64,000 bases of DNA from Algoriphagus lacus (GTDB taxonomy: Bacteria > Bacteroidota > Bacteroidia > Cytophagales > Cyclobacteriaceae), in the NCBI RefSeq assembly GCF_003583985.1, contig NZ_QXML01000004.1:355903-419902 (forward strand), in the 5' to 3' direction. This document shows positions 63,906 through 64,000 of the stretch, in pieces; position 1 is the first letter of the stretch; each line of letters starts with the position of its first letter. The notes beneath the pieces are model-generated. The model saw only the letters and a list, made by a program, of their open reading frames with translations. It was not told where the DNA came from and did not search any database. The position numbers and the translations under genes are program-made.

Positions 63906-63963
63906 AGATTGCAAATCCCACCCAGCATACACAGAACCTCAAGCAAGCAAGTCAATAGACTAC
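63906..63963 (+). repeat. Degenerate repeat, copy C
   Basis: CACCCAGCATACACAGAACC continuing to ATAGACTAC resembles the sequence at 63284-63330 after copy B (CACCCAGCCATCAAAGAACT to ATAGACTATG). The preceding hairpin GGAGATT-GCA-AATCCC is only partly paired. Confidence 0.6.
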
Positions 63964-64000
63964 AATTGAAACAATGAAAAGATCTTTGGATTCCCAATTT

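Overview
The window looks like chromosome from a Bacteroidota bacterium, most probably order Cytophagales near Algoriphagus/Cyclobacteriaceae. The evidence is a SusC/SusD pair, a type A type IX secretion (T9SS) sorting domain, a fused 2-oxoacid dehydrogenase E1 alpha-beta gene, MenA, TAnnTTTG-type -7 promoter boxes, almost no Shine-Dalgarno sequences and many lipoproteins. The genus is an inference. I see no phage, CRISPR array, tRNA, rRNA or intact insertion sequence.

Layout. 1-4.5 kb (minus strand): the 5' part of alaS, then an MCE/Mla-type lipid ABC transporter. 4.8-8.0 kb: a D-amino-acid PLP enzyme, an SRPBCC protein, a tiny membrane protein and a THUMP-type rRNA methyltransferase. 8.05-20.9 kb: a sugar-acid utilisation locus with a two-domain DUF1080 protein, a Gfo/Idh/MocA oxidoreductase, SusC/SusD, a LacI-type regulator, uronate isomerase, an SDR mannonate oxidoreductase and mannonate dehydratase. 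Three near-identical LacI-type operators (8051, 11076, 17136) tie its parts together. 20.9-24.7 kb: acyl-CoA dehydrogenase, UDP-glucuronate decarboxylase and an M15-like peptidase-fold protein. 24.7-31.4 kb: arginine decarboxylase, an unknown gene, arginase, argS, glutathione peroxidase and menA. 31.4-34.0 kb: universal stress protein, SUI1/YciH, SGNH hydrolase and DUF3109 protein. 34.3-35.9 kb: RNase P RNA followed after 20 nt by a sigma-54 activator-type response regulator that has no DNA-binding domain. 35.9-45.1 kb: small lipoproteins, a LuxE-like protein, E1 fusion, alanine dehydrogenase, YjdM, LysE and YggS. 45.2-53.8 kb: cell-wall enzymes (PBP4-type DacB, LD-carboxypeptidase, M23 peptidase), FAH-family hydrolase, Bcp peroxiredoxin and split transketolase. 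53.9-61.6 kb: small conserved proteins, a GH99/WbsX-like lipoprotein, a CotH-type protein and a 1259-residue HYR-repeat T9SS protein. 62-64 kb: two unknown genes in a hairpin-rich, repeat-filled non-coding island.

How the genes work together. The 8-21 kb locus can be read as one system: SusC/SusD import a glucuronic-acid-containing glycan or oligosaccharide; UxaC, the SDR and UxuA carry uronate to 2-keto-3-deoxygluconate; the LacI protein senses an intermediate and acts at three operators. No classical glycoside hydrolase or polysaccharide lyase is present. The only candidates for glycoside cleavage are the double DUF1080 (3-keto-glycoside lyase/hydratase family) protein and its oxidoreductase partner, so cleavage by oxidation and elimination is the most interesting hypothesis here. 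A second point worth attention is the 62.5-64 kb island, where two hairpins have the same architecture but wholly different, compensated stems, and where diverged repeats flank an orphan gene.
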